From: Symsagittifera roscoffensis
Lineage: Eukaryota; Xenacoelomorpha; Acoela; Convolutidae
Reading direction: 5' to 3'
DNA length: 64,000 nucleotides
Assembly: GCF_963678635.1 (NCBI RefSeq)
Contig: NC_087062.1
Location: forward strand, 86,343,845 to 86,407,844
The stretch's first letter is position 1; every line of letters begins with the position of its first letter. The notes below the pieces were generated by a model. That model ran no database searches, was not told the DNA's origin, and saw nothing but the letters and a program-made list of their open reading frames with translations. Below are positions 23,286-36,514 of this stretch, piece after piece. The position numbers and the translations under genes were made by a program.

Positions 23286-25424
23286 CATAATTTTAGTTGT
23301 TAAATTTTTTTTTGAAATAATACTTTTTGATCACTGTTTTCCAAAAACTGCTTAAAATGCCTTTGTAGCCTGTTTTTCAAAATTTGCCTGCGGCGCAGAA
23401 AATGTGACGAAAACAGAGTCTTTTTACTGCTTTGAGAGAGCTCGGAAAAATCAGTTTGGTCGATTCGAAAAAGGTACTATAATCTAAGAAAAATTGAGAT
23501 TTTCTGAAAAATTAAACTCAATTATAACTGATTATGATTTATTAAAATGTCACCAAAAATGTTAACATTATAATGGTCGATAAATCGTTAAAACATCTAC
23601 AATTGGCGTTTATATTTTATTTAAAATTTTCCTTAAAGGTTGATTATAATCATAATATAATCGATTATTTGCTCTTTTTATGAGTGCGGGAATTCTGATT
23701 GGTTTTCATAGTATTTGTCTAATAGCTGACGAGTGTGAAAGTCAAAATAATATATAACAATGTATAACAAAATATCAATATATATAATGACACTTACCAC
23801 GACGTTCGTCTTTTCGGTAGAAAGAAAACCAGTTCAGTTTTCTGAAGTTTTTCCCAGCCAGATTATAAAACTTTTTTTCTTCCTCCAATGATATGTTCTT
23901 TTGTTCGGCGATACTTTGGGACAACCAAAACTTGATCAAGCAGAAGTACGAGCTGAAACAAAATTCAGTGATGCTTTTATTCAAATCAGTCAGAAAAGTG
24001 CTCAATAATTTTTCCAGTTCTTGTGAAGTGTCTGCTTTTTGATGTCAGGGTTCGTTTTTTCAGTTCGGTTTGGTTTTTTTCTCAAAACCATTGCCATTTT
24101 GATAAATTTTGTTATTTATTTTCACCACTAGCATTCGAAAGGTTTTCCCCGCAAACTCTGTTTTCGCTATTAAACAATGACTCCTAAAGCTATTGTTGCT
24201 AGATACAGCAGTCTGATAAAGATAATTTTTGGAGAAAACATATTTTGCTCGATCTTTTCAATAAAACAGGAAGTTCAATCAACTTCTGTTCCGAATTTTT
24301 TCAATAAACCAGGAAGTTCAATCAACTTCTGTTCCGAATAAGCTCAACCTATATTTTAGCTGAGTTTTAATTCTGAGCAAGTACAGATCTTTCCCAACCA
24401 TTTTTTTTTCTGGTTTCCTCCTAATTTCTCAGAGAAAAAAATCTCTTCAAAACGTTTGTCTCAAGTTTGCAAAAAGTTCTTTTGCACAGAAAAAATTGCG
24501 CAATTTTTTTTGTTTTGCAAATTGTTAAGACTGACCCAGAAATGGTTCTATGACCTGGTTACTGATGTCACCTGTTCAAAATAGGAGACGTATTCATCCG
24601 ATTACAGAGAAGGTCACGGGATTGAGGTTTTCGCTGAAGGCGCGTTGGCACCAAAGTAAACATCTTTAGAGACTAAAGGTGGTGGTGCAAGATTTAGGTC
24701 AATTATCTCCACAGTTCCTTAATCTTGGAAAAATCATCCTTTAAATCCCTTAGTTTTTCTAAAAAAATTCATCGCTGCTAGCATGAAAAATAAGCGCTTA
24801 CTCAAAATCAAAATTCGGGTGGTTTTTGTCATTTTTTGTATTTTGTTCTGTCAAGCACATCATCCAAATTCTATCAAAAGTATCATAACAACTGCAATCA
24901 AACTTTGACTGTTTTAATCAATCCACTGGGGTTGATCATCAAAGTCACCACTGCGAAAAAAAAATCATAATAGCAAAAAATTATGAAATAACATCACTCT
25001 GAGATTAACTAATTGGCACTTTTTCCGAACATCCGAACAATTTGATTTCTCGAATGGAATTGCAAAAATTTTTGAGATAAATTAACTCACGCGTTGAAAA
25101 TTTAAAGCGCTCACTATCTGTTGCCAAAGGACCAAGTTCAAGATTTTCATCATAACTTAATCAAAAACCAAAGCAGATATCCTATTTTTGTTTTCCACTG
25201 AAAAAAGAGAGAGAAATGTTATGCAGAATACGGGTTTACTTATTTTTCAAATATGATTCTGTTAATTTTGAAATTCATAATTTAGCTATTTACAAGTCTA
25301 GTTTTTGCTTTTTTTTAAACTAATTCGTTCACGAAAAAAAATTGCATTCCTGCACTAACAAACATGTATTAAAATCGGTTTTAACCTGAAAAACGTATGC
25401 AGATTAAAGTGAGATCAGTTTTAC
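23286..25424. other. Unassigned DNA, including an AT-palindromic repeat at 23.5-23.7 kb
   Basis: The segment 23520-23690 is a paralogue of the sequence into which the giant element inserted (36895-37008 plus 55904-55960). A 43-bp direct duplication with CAGGAAGTTCAATCAACTTC lies at 24254-24340. No gene is supported. Confidence 0.55.
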
Positions 25425-25950
25425 TGCTCGTATCAGGATGGGAGGCCCTGAATTTTCCGACTGCCTTTTAAGGTCTATGGAGCAGTAATATCATGAAGAA
25501 ATATGTAATTAAGAAAAGCGATTTTTTTCATTTTGAGTTTTTTTTTGTGAAAATCATCCCTCCACACGCCATATAAAGACAAAGTGATAGGTTTTCCTCC
25601 TAATAACAAATGGTATGTAGGCTAAATTCAGCCAATTTGGAACGATTTCTGAGACGGATTAAGTGTCCGCTTACGCGTTAAAAGCGCGCAATATGTCGCG
25701 CGTTAATTGTCCCAAATCGGCCAAACTGGCTACCTTTAAACCCACATAACTTTACGAAAATGATTACAGGTGAAATATCTTTTCAGGTTTAAACTCAGGA
25801 CAACAATACTTTTTGAATGACATAAAAAGATTTGTAAAAATTGGCTGATTTAGTAGTCAAATTTTGTTTGAAGAAAAAAATCCACCTCAAGCACAAATAT
25901 TCCGCTCGTTTCGTTACGAAAGTCGGACCAATAAATGTATATTTCCTCAT
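25425..25950 (-). repeat. Dispersed repeat family R1, copy d
   Basis: Inverse orientation: ACTGCTCGTATCAGG...CCCTGAATTTTCCGACTGCC at the left, TCCGCTTACGCGTTAAAAGCGCG in the middle, AGCACAAATATTCCGCTCG and CGAAAGTCGG at the right. The stem of the terminal hairpin is kept with an altered loop. Confidence 0.72.
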
Positions 25951-26149
25951 TTCATTTTTAATACTCCATTTTCTTTTCTTGAAATTTCAATTCAATTTGC
26001 TTTTACTTACTGCCAATCATTTCTATCTTTTCATCCACAACGTCTAATAGCATAACGAAAAGACCAAATAATTTTTTAAATTTCAAAGTTCTTACCAGTT
26101 TGTAATGATTCAAGTAGCCATCTGACTTATATCGAACAGTTTCTTGATT

Positions 26150-26670
26150 TAGTATATAATTTTAATCAAAACCTGACTATTTTCAATGTTTTTTTGATTT
26201 TATAGAATATTTTTAAGCTCAAAAACTGATTTTGATCGACCATTTTGTTGATTCGTTATTAAGTTTGTTTCCTCAAAAATTCATTTTTTTGAAACTTTTG
26301 TATAGTTTATTTGCTTGTTTTGAGCACAAAATCTGATTAATAGGGACTCATTTCTGCTTAAATTGAACTGAAATAGATTTTTTAGGCATTAAACTCGATC
26401 TGCTCAGGGATCCTTAAAAATGGATTAAAATGGACTTCCGCAAGATTTGGATGGTTCTCAGTGAAGCGGAAATAACATTTAAATTGATTTACTTCAACTT
26501 ATGGACTCTTAAATTGATCTAAAAACTTTAATAAATATCCATTCAAATCGGTTGAAAATCCATTTAAACTGCTAAAATGTACATTGCTAATTGTTTTGGA
26601 TTGATTTAAAACCGATTTAAAATCAATTTAACCGATCCGAAACCATTTTGGTCAGTTAGGGTCTGTCTTA
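26150..26670. mobile_element. Truncated relative of the 7970-9867 TIR element
   Basis: It ends AAACCATTTTGGTCAGTTAGGG (right TIR of the family: AAACCATTTTTGTCAGTGCGGG). It is preceded by the same TTTAAAATCGATTT-like array and by the interior motif GAGC(T/A)CAAAATCTGATT found near 9240-9430. No left end was found. Confidence 0.55.
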
Positions 26671-27952
26671 AAAAAGCTGTATGGCGAGTTACGTTGAACT
26701 TGTATGGAGAAACAACTAGAGCTTACCCAACTGATAAGCTGACTATGAGCTGACTGATAAGTACAAGATATTTCAATGGTAATCAAGTTGGTAAACTGGT
26801 TTTCTAAGAAAAATCCTGGTGTTTCAATGAGTTTTTTCTGTCCCTTTTAAAATTGCTACTGATTTTTTTGTAACCTCTAAGTCTCAAAAGCTACAGCGAT
26901 GGATTAAACATTCTGGCCAAAGACGTTTTAAGTACCAAAAAACCATGAATTACAAAAAGACAAAGCGAATAAAAACTGCGATGGAGCTTCTTTAGCAACC
27001 ATTCACCAACACTTTCTGCTTTGAGTTTTAATACCAAGTAGATTTAGATTTAGTCTGTTCGTTTGACGCCGCCACTGCGCTTAAAACAGGGGTAATATTA
27101 GGCTTCTGCAGGACAGTTTTCAGAAGTATTTTGAACAAAACATCAAAATTAGCGACTAGCAGCAAGTTACTCAAATCAAAAAAGAATCCCGACTCTCAAA
27201 GAAATTCTATCGCGTCTGTTGCTTAATCATTTTTTTTGGAAAACGATCCATGACTTGCATAGCTTTCATGATAGTCACTTAAAGTAGACATCAAAGTTTT
27301 CACAAATGTGATTACGTATTTTTACAGTTCTGGTTCATTTTTGAAGCTCCTTAGCTCTTAAAATCTCTTGTAGACATGATGGAGTCAAATTGTTAAGGGT
27401 AATTTTAAGGGAACTTATAACTTTTGACGATAAATTGTAAAGCTAAGTCTGGTTCGATAGAATCATATCAGAACAACCCGTAATTGGAAGCAAACACTTT
27501 TAGCAACAAAAACAACCGATAGCAACTTTATCATAGAGTGCAAGTTTTGTTCCAAGCCCTAGTTTTTGCCATCTGTCAATAAAAAGTTCCTGAAGTGAAA
27601 TATTCTAGTACCTATTCAAAACTGTCATCGCGGTGACCTCGATTTTTTTTATTGCTTAGCAGAGCTAAAAAAACTGAAATTTTTCAATTTTTTTTTTGCT
27701 TTTTTCGAGTGTAAGAAGTTTTTTTAATTTGTAAAACATCCTCCAATTTTGCGCTTTTTTGTTGGTTCTGCCTTAAATAATTTTGCCTCGAATAAAAAAA
27801 GATGAAAAATCATAGGCATGGTCAGTAATACGCATAGCCAAGCACAGAATGCGATTCTCACAAATATCAACTTCTAACTTGTTAATGCTTTTATCTAACA
27901 GCACTGAAAACTAATTAAAGATATAAATTATTCAGTGTTTTTTAGAGAAGAA

Positions 27953-28460
27953 CAAGACTGCTCTTGTATCAGTGCAAAGCAAGAATGCTCCGACTGCAAT
28001 TAAGGCCAACTGAAAAAAAATTTTGGTTGAATAATTGACAAAATAATTGAGAAATTTTTTTTTTCATTTTTTCTTCAATTTATCGCCCTACACCCATTGT
28101 AAAATAATAGGAGAAAGTTAAGAGTCTCGTATTCTGATTATAAGATTAAATTGTTGGCCTTAATTCAATTTCCAACTCCCAAAATTCGCTTCCTGCGCAT
28201 GTTATACGTAGGCAATATATTGCGCTTTAATTATCCCAAACTGGCCAAATTAGCAATTTTCAAACGCCCGTTATCTTACAAAAAAGATCACAGGTGAAAT
28301 ATCTCTTTAATATAGCGCTCAAAATAACAATATCTCTTTGACGGTTTTAAAAAAACTTCGTCTGAATTATTTCGAAAATTGACGGAACTATGAAAGCATA
28401 GATACACCAAGCATAGATATTCCGCACTTTCTTCGAAAGTCGGAACAATCAGTACCAAAA
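27953..28460 (-). repeat. Dispersed repeat family R1, copy e
   Basis: Inverse orientation: CAAGACTGCTCTTGTATCAG at the left end, CCTTAATTCAATTTCCAACTCCC and CACAGGTGAAATATCTCTT in the body, ATATTCCGCACTTTC and CGAAAGTCGGAACAATCA at the right. More diverged than copies b, d and f. Confidence 0.62.
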
Positions 28461-31400
28461 AATCAGTACCGTTGGTTTCAACGTAATATACGATGTTCGA
28501 GATGCCTCTGCCTGAGCTATTTTGTACGGAAAATTTATGCGTGAACGAACGAATTCCGAGAACGTTCCACAAAAAGTATTGTTATTCGTCTACATTGAAA
28601 GCTTTTTCTTAATCATCCGTTCATCTTACTATTTTTTTTCTAGTCTTCCAATTGCGTTCAAAGTCTTTTGCAATTAAAATGTTAGGGAATTGTTTTGAGT
28701 TTTGTTCAATTCCCTTAGCAATGTGCTTGTTTTCTACTGGTGCGGAAAATCATGCGTGAACGAATAAATTGCAAAACTTATCGACTAAAATGGATTATAG
28801 TTCTTCTAAATTATTGACCCCTTTTTGCGTTTTTAACTTCAAATTATTTTCCTATTTTTCTTCTTTACCTTCCAATTGCTCCGAAATGTTTTGACAATTA
28901 ACGTTTTTGGCATTTTTTTGGAGTTTTTTGCGTCTTCTGATACTATGTTTAGTTTTTTTTGCCTTTATTTTTTTTCAATTAAATCTGATCTCTTTTTCTG
29001 CGGAGCCAAGTTCTAACTTTTTAGTAGGCTTGCAGTATTTTCAATTATGCAGCACCCAACTTTCTTCCTTTTTCATGTGCAAGTCCACAAAAAAATCTTT
29101 GAATTCCAAACAAATACCTTTATGGTCAAACAATTTCATCCTAAAACAACTGATGAACTTTCCATAATTTTTTTAAAAATCAACAATACTATCTGGCAAC
29201 TGCTATAATCTAAATTTTTCAAAAAAACGTGATTTTTGTTGATTTTTAAACATCTCCGCTAATATAATTTCCCTAATTTTCATTTTAGATGTATCAGCAA
29301 TTCAACGCAACAGTAGTTCTAGAAAATTAGATGGTATTGTGTTTTCTTAGTCACTTATGATTTTAAAGGTTTAATATCACAGTAAGTTTGCATATTCAGG
29401 AGAATGCATTTTTTCTTATTTTGTACATGCAAGTTATTTTTTTATAAAATAAAGAAATTTTGATTCAAGTGAGCGCTGTAAAAGGTTCATGTAATGCAAT
29501 GTGAAAGTTAAGTGCTCGGTCAAATAACTTTTTTCTTTTATGGACCACACTCAATCAAACTCGTATACAACAAAAATCATTCCTCTCAATGAAGTAACTC
29601 ATTTCATTTCTACCAAATAGAAAAAAATTTCCACCGGTACGAGAGTTTTATTATTTCCATTTTTTTAACTGTGTTGTATGTTAAAATTTATTTTTCAAGA
29701 AAATGTAGATTATCTCTAATTATGTAGAAATGTTTTCGAAGCCAAATTGCAAAAAATATATGATGGTCAAAAGAGCTCAAAAACGATAGTTTTTTGATCC
29801 ACATACTAGGAACTACATGAAAAATGAGAAAAAACTTGAGATTGAAAGATGTTTTTGAGTTGGATTGAAAAAAGAACTAGGCCGAGGAGTGTTAGAACAT
29901 CTAATTTTGAATTATAATCAATATTATTCATTAAATTGTTAACAGAAGTTTTGACCTCGGAGTTTGACCTCGAAATTTTGACAATCGAAATTTTGTCCTC
30001 GATTGTTTACTAAAATTTTGACCTCGGAAGCAAATAAGTGGTTCTGGAACAAATATGCAAAAAGAAGTAAGCTAATTTACCTGATCATTTGAACATAAAA
30101 GAAAAATGGAGTCTCTTGATTGAAAGCATAGCAGAATTTTCCGGAAATACTTTGCAGAAATTGCAACAAAATTTTTCATTCAAAAACTCTGAATCACAAA
30201 CCTAGTAAAAAAAGGGTTGTAACAAAAGAAAACATTTGGTGCCGCAAAAAAGAAAAGCCGCCCACTGAAAACAAAATAGCTTTTACAAAAGTAAAGTAGC
30301 ATGTTTGACTCGTTTGTTGCAAAACAAAGACCATGCACGATCAAAATTGAACAAAAAACAATTTCAAAAACCAAATAAAAAAAAACGCAGTTGCTTTTTT
30401 TACGAATTACACTGTAAACTTTTTTCATTTTGGTTTCTGAAATTTTTTGCTTTGTTTTCGATAATAGCTTTGGTTCTCGGGAATGGCATTGGCTCTCGGA
30501 AAATATCAAAAAATTTAACGTTGCCGAGATCCTAACTTTTGTGTCAAAAATTAGGCAAAGTAGCGTGTGCAAAGGAAGTTTCCCTAGCCCGTTCTTCGGA
30601 TTGAACCCAAAATCTCAAATACGAGAGGTTAAACTTCAAAAAAATTGATAAAAAATGGTCTAAAAAGCAAAAGTTTCATAGACTTTTCACAGAGCAATAA
30701 CTTTTTGTGTAAAAAATATGAGTGGCCGCTTATACAGGGTAGCTTCCCGCAACCCATTATCTCCATTGAAGCTACAATCTCAGTTTTGGGAGGTAAGTTT
30801 TTGAGAAAAAACGGTCAAAATCAAAATCTTGACTATTTCGATGGCCGCCATTATTTTGTGTAATAAATAGGCATAGCCCCGCCTGCACGGGAAGTTTTTA
30901 GATTTGTTTTAATTATTGAAACCAAAGTTTCAGGTTTGTGAAGGTAGTTTTCGAGAAAACAAAAACTCAAAACTGGGTTAAATATTCCCCTCAGAGAGTT
31001 TTTGAAGGCTTAGACAGAGGGTAAAGTAGAAAGAGACTATGGCAATATGCAGGCACACAAGGTATTCCCCACATTTTCTTTGGTTCCCCTTTGTTGAAAA
31101 TGGTTTAAGCAATTTATAAGAAAAACCAGTTTTTTTTTGCAAAAAGTGAAAAATTTTTGCTAAATGTTAAATGAAATATTCTCAAAATTTCTCAAATTAT
31201 TATGTGAAACCCAATCTCATTCATTTTCCTTTTACCTGATGTTATTAAACAGGAAATCTAGGCAAACCTGCTAAGCCAAACCTTTGAATTTTACATTGAC
31301 GAAAATACGAAACTAAGTCAGCAGAAACGAAGCCGACAATCCTTGAGGAGACAAAGGTTGAACCGGAAAAAAAACTATTTTAAGAAAAAAACTTTAAAAA

Positions 31401-31533
31401 AAGTCCCCAAAAACTACAATGAATAACGTTTGCAACAACCATGATACTTGCGTACAGCTCAAAAAAAACTGTGTTTAAGCCGACAAACCCGTTTTCACCA
31501 GAAGATTTTTTTCAATTGCCAATATACAGGGAA
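28461..31533. other. Unassigned AT-rich DNA
   Basis: Low-complexity ORFs in all frames (for example 30180-30572 on minus, 30305-30535 on plus) overlap each other and have no protein-like character. The TTGACCTCGG-type motif recurs at 29945-30030. No genes are supported. Confidence 0.45.
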
Positions 31534-31606
31534 AAATTCCGGCGGCATTCGAACCGCTGACCTATGGATGCACAGGCAACGGTGTTACCTCTAGGCCAAG
31601 TGCAAA
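31534..31606 (-). tRNA. tRNA-like sequence (pseudogene or SINE head)
   Basis: On the minus strand an A box TGGCCTAGAGGT (31588-31599) fits the pol III consensus TRGYNNARNNGG. A B box GGTTCGAATGC (31546-31556) fits GGTTCGANNCC at all but one base. The spacing is normal for a tRNA. The anticodon stem does not pair properly and the T stem is imperfect, so it is not an intact tRNA. A tRNA-derived SINE or decayed tRNA are both possible. Confidence 0.45.
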
Positions 31607-32035
31607 GGAACCTGGCAATTGTTAAGAGTTATTAATATTAAACTAGTTGAAAATTTGTATGAAAAACTGTTTATGGGTAAAAAAGTTGTTTTCCGACTGC
31701 GGTTAAAAAACGTTTACAGGGAAAAAATTATTTGCAACTACAAGACACTTCCTTTGGCCATTGTAAAAAATCATGCAACATGGTTCGCAGTGTACATAAA
31801 TTTACCAGTTGCTTCAATTTTTTTCTGAAATTACTTCAACAATACAGTTCAGTCAATCGTTGATGCTCGAAAAAAAAGAGAAAACAATCCTTTATCAGAA
31901 TTAGAATTTACGACAAAAATTTGAGGCACTTTCTCGTCCTGATACCCAGTAGATTTGGACAACGAATAGATCCAGTCACACAAGGACCAATTATTTGTAC
32001 GATGGTCAATGCATGCAAAAAGAAACATTACGAGG

Positions 32036-32115
32036 CCAAACTGTGCACTGGATAGGCGAACAATTTTGTGTCTGTATGGTCCTAGATTCCTGAGACAAGT
32101 CTTTAAATATGATAT
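32036..32115. repeat. Short dispersed repeat shared with 11993-12080
   Basis: CCAAACTGTGCACTGGATAGGC, then TTTTGTGTCTGTATGGTCCT and GAGACAAG(T/C)CTTTAAA, occur in both places with few differences. Only about 85 bp is shared and the parent element is unknown. Confidence 0.7.
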
Positions 32116-32139
32116 AAAATTGTAAGTTGATTCCTCTGA

Positions 32140-32680
32140 CCAAATTTCAGTGGATTCCGCGTACAAATACCTGTAACGTAAATTTTGTCGGCACATTCGT
32201 TTTGTTGCGGATTTTGCAACAAACAAATATAGCTAGTCGTTCTGGGTTCCTCAACTGTCAGTGGATTACGCAAAATGTAAGTGAAATCTGCAAATGTAAG
32301 TGGAATCCGCAAAAATTTCAAGCGGAATCCGCAAATGTAACCGTATTCCGCGATTCTGAGTGGATTCCGCATTTTTTGTTTGTTACTGAACTTGCATATG
32401 AAAAATTAAAAGCCAGTGGTGGAATTTATATTTAACGATACAATATCTTATCATTTGTTTGTGGATTGCACAAATTGTTCTGGATTCGCTTATTTTTGGA
32501 ACAATTTTTAGCGGTACAATGGAATCCAAAACAGCAGAGAAAATCAAAGAAAAGTAGCAATGTTGTGTATTCCGCGACAAATCTGACTTTGGCCTGTTGC
32601 GGATTCCACTTACAATGCACAGAATGCACAGTTCGGCCTCGTAATGGAAAAAGATTTTCGTCCAATCTCTGATTATTGTT
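32140..32680. repeat. Degenerate minisatellite with GTGGATTCCGCAAATGTAAG unit
   Basis: TGGATTCCGC or TGGAATCCGC recurs about ten times in both strands (for example near 32152, 32265, 32310, 32330, 32358 and 32600), often followed by AAATGTAAG. The unit length is about 20-30 bp and irregular. Overlapping ORFs on both strands (32103-32372, 32127-32435, 32432-32665) are created by the repeat and are not genes. Confidence 0.7.
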
Positions 32681-33199
32681 CAGAAAGACCTTACTTAGCT
32701 GTCGATAGGGATAAGATACCTGTCAGATTCTTCAAACTGCTGTTTGGAGACATAAAGCATTGAAGATTAACTACACATTTTTTGATATATTTATCTGACG
32801 TAAAAATTTTTAAACGTAAGATATGGATAGATACCCAAGATATCTAGCTCTTGCATTAGATAAGAAGCATTAGATGAGCTTCAAAAGTTTTACACTTTGA
32901 AAATTTTAATTATCCATTTTTTACGCTTTTGTTTTTTTACTGGTTCACAAAAAATATGTCACTGATGCTTTTCCGTCTTTTTATCATTTTAACAATTTTT
33001 TAAAATATGTTACTAGTTAGCATGGCTAACCGGATATAGTCTTTCCTTATAAGCGCAGGTGAACCTCCCCTACTAGATCGCATTCAGATAACAGTAGAAG
33101 CAGTTAAGGATACCAATGGCCAAAAAGTGTTGTATTGGAACAAAGTTGTCTTTATGGACAGAGACGCATAATAATTGTTCCGATTTTCGGATGATACGG

Positions 33200-33665
33200 A
33201 ATAATTATGCTCGGTGTGGTTTTTTATTCAGTCAATTTTCACTGATCGAAAAAATACTTTTCAACAAATATTCTTTACACCCTATTGAAGATAACGACTT
33301 CCTGAGTTCAAACATTAAAAAATATTTCACTTCCGATTATGTTTTGTAAAGTTTTGGGGGTTTGAAAATTGCCAAATTTTCCATGTTCTGGACTAAATTA
33401 TGCGCACTTTGAAGTGTTTGTTCGTAATGCTGAGAACGTAACGCGAATTATTCATGCGTGGTAAATCATCCCGCACAACGAAATCTTTACAATTTGAATT
33501 GAGGCTTATTGGTTGTATTAATTTCTTACGACTCAAAATTTTACACTTTGATATTGTCCAAAATGTGCATGTTTTCAATATTTTTTTTCTCAAAAACTAT
33601 TCTATATGAATTATGGGACAGTTGGAACATTCAGGGCTTTGAGCTGATATACGAGCAGTCTTATC
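33200..33665 (+). repeat. Dispersed repeat family R2, copy 2
   Basis: It matches 13090-13560 throughout (CTCGGTGTGGTTTTTTA, CTGAGTTCAAACATTAAAAA, TGGACTAAATTATGCGC, AATCATCCCGCACAACGAAATC) and ends GGAACATTCAGGGCTTTGAGC then TGATATACGAGCAGTCTT. Confidence 0.68.
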
Positions 33666-34009
33666 TTGTTCTAGGCTCGAAAAACCAGAAACGCAAATGG
33701 TTTAATTGAACCAAAATCATTCAGTCTAAATTATTGAAACAAATTTGTTTTCGGCTAAAGCGCTCAGTCTAAAGTATTGACACAAAATTGGTTTTGGCTA
33801 AAGGAACTTCAGGAACTGTTTTTTTAGTTATTCAGGAATCTTAGAAAAGTAATTGGCGACTCAGAAAAACATTCAAGTAAGAATAGCCAAATATATTTTT
33901 TCTTCTTTTTTGTAGTTGGCATGTCTGATTCCTACTCTGTTTTATTTGTTTTTCTAAAAACCAATTAATTTTGTTAGGTTTGAAGCCACTAATAATTTTT
34001 TTTTATGAT

Positions 34010-34525
34010 TCCGCCCTCGATACGAAAGTAACGGAATATTTGTGCTCGGGGTGGGTTTTTTTTCTTCAGACAAATTTCGACTTTTAAACTACCCGTATCA
34101 ATCAAAAATTCAAAAGGTATTGTTGTCCTGAGCTTGAATTTGAAAAGATATTTCACCTGTGATTATTTTTCGTAAAGTTATGAGGGTTTAAAGATTGCCA
34201 TTTTGACCAATTTGGGGCAATTAACGCGCAATATAATTCGCGCTATTAACGCGTAAGCGAGATTTAATCCGTCTTATAAATCGTTCTGAATTGGTTGAAC
34301 GAAGCTTATTTGCCATAATTGATTTGTTACAAGGAATGAAATCTATCTTTTTGTACTTTATTTGGCGTGTGGGGGGATGATTTTCAAAAAAAATTTCAAA
34401 TTATAGAAAAAAAAATTCATTTTATTTTATTTCATTTCATTTTTTTATGTATTACTGCTGCTCAATAAACCTCAAAAGGCAGTCGAACATTCAGGGCTTC
34501 GCCCTGATGCGAGCAGTCTTGTTTT
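34010..34525 (+). repeat. Dispersed repeat family R1, copy f (best preserved)
   Basis: It runs from CGATACGAAAGTAACGGAATATTTGTGCTCGG to the 3' hairpin CAGGGC-TTC-GCCCTG (34492-34506) and GCGAGCAGTCTTG. It includes TTTGGCGTGTGGGGGGATGA and the block GCGCTATTAACGCGTAAGCGAGA. No ORF. It can serve as the reference for the family. Confidence 0.78.
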
Positions 34526-36497
34526 CATTTGAATTGGAGTTTTCATATTACTTTTGGATCTACCAGTTGTTTTCAAGCGTCAATTTGAGGAAAACTATTG
34601 TTGTCAAAGCTCTCTAAAATGGGAGTTTTCAGGATAAATAAAGTCAAAAATTAGTTCGAAAAGTGTCAATGAAAGCAAGGAAGAAAACAATTAATGCTGA
34701 CTTGTACTTTGAAAAAAAAATATCAAATTGCAAACTTTACAAAACAAATATCAGGCCTTAAGGCTCGGGAGCAAGGACAGTAAAAGCTGAATGATAAAAA
34801 AGACCAAAAAATAGTTCCTAGAGCATCTACAGAAAAAGTTGACATCTGGCTCCAATCTGCATTTCAATCAATTATAAAATCTCTCTTCCAGTTTGTACGC
34901 AACTTGGCTTGCAGTGTGCACACAAACTTACAAAATTGAGAAAGCTACGACTATGTAGTTTAGTTGGTCGTTCAAATTTGAACGAAAATCGATGAAAGTA
35001 CCTGGTCAGGAGTAAAAAAAAACTTGGGCAACTCTTCGTAGGGATACCGATTAAATATGGATATTTTCTGCTAGATTTAGAGGTATGGATAATGAGAAAA
35101 TCCAGACATTGCTACAAACTAGAATGATATAAACGCTACTATTTTTCTCTACTAGTTGTTTCCTAAATTAAAATCTTGCCAATCATTTTCTATATTCTAA
35201 TAATTTACAAAATTCTTGCCCTGTTTTATTAATTAGCCTGGTTGACCAAAAATTGATGCTCAAACTAATACATGGTCTGCCGGCTCACCTACCAACTCAC
35301 CTTCGATTATTCGCACGGGCTTGTCTTCAAAAACTGTTTAGGGGCAGATATGCATTGAAAAAGTTAGATTTCAGTGGCCGGAAAAATTAAATGGGAAAAT
35401 ATAACTAAAAGAACTTAGTTTTTAAAAAAAAAACAAATGATATCAAGGCATTTTGGCACATGGGCATGCATCGATAAGAGGTTTTCAAAGAGGATTTTGT
35501 GGACATACCGAAATACCATAGAAGCCGTTGACGACTCAGAAATACAAGCAAATCAAAATAGTCAAAAATAGAAAAAAATACCTCTCCAGTTAGTTTTTTT
35601 TATAATGGGGATGACAAAGTCCTATTCAATTTTATCATTTTTTGAATGTCAATAAGGTTCGAATCATAGTTTTTTTTATGCCTGAAAAAATCATTAGTCT
35701 GACAAAAAGGTTTAAAAAAAACTCCGGACTGGAGTTTTCTGACTAAGCAAAAACACATTAAATTAATCAAAAAATTACCTAACTTTAAAGGTTTTCCAAA
35801 AATGCCAGTCTTGGAAACTATTGGGCTTAGGGTTTTCTAACTTTTTGGAAATTACTTTAAGACATAGCCAACAACTAGTAAAATTCCAATAAACGCAAGA
35901 AAGCAAAAAAAATATACTGGCTTGTTTTTTGAAAAAAAAATCAACTTTCAAACTTCCAAAGACAAATCAGGTCCTAAAGACTTTTCGAGTTTCAAGAGCA
36001 ATCAATTATTAACAATTTTGTGATAAATTAATCGAGCTTGAGAACTTTGGTTTATTGGGTGCACTTTTCATTTCGCTGACAAAATTATAAATAATAAAAT
36101 ATAAAAGCCCTTTTCGAAACTAGAAGTCGATTACGTTTTTGGTGGCCGTACCTTTTTGCTATTTCCTTTGACAGTGGATTTGAATTCTTTCAAGAAAACA
36201 AAAGAACTCCCTGACAGATCCACAAGTTAAACCGCAAAAGATTAAATTTCAGCGTGAAAAACTTCAACAATTTTTTCCTGAATTAAAAACAAAAAAATCA
36301 TGCCCTATATAAATGACATTTAAAACAGTATAATGGATCACATTGAGAGCACACAGGGCTGATAGAACACTGCAATCGGGATTTCTCACAACTTTTAATA
36401 ATCTGCTTGTTGACAAAATTTTTCGTCGTATTTTCCACCTTATGCCTTTAGAATCAACTCTTTATCGAAAAACTACCTGAAACGAGCGCATTGTTGT
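34526..36497. other. Unassigned AT-rich DNA
   Basis: A weak direct similarity exists between about 34660-34790 and 35895-36000 (GACTTG...TTTGAAAAAAAAATC...CAGG(C/T)C), indicating an old duplication. No genes are supported. Confidence 0.4.
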
Positions 36498-36514
36498 TTG
36501 AATGAGTTTTCAGG

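Noticed and set aside
30180-30572. 130-codon minus-strand ORF
   Set aside because: Phe/Leu/Ser-rich frame in AT-rich DNA, overlapped by plus-strand frames of equal quality; no motif.
34480-34520. R1 terminal hairpin as a hammerhead ribozyme
   Set aside because: CTGAT(G/A) is present, but the CUGAUGA and GAAA core elements are not both found in the right arrangement.
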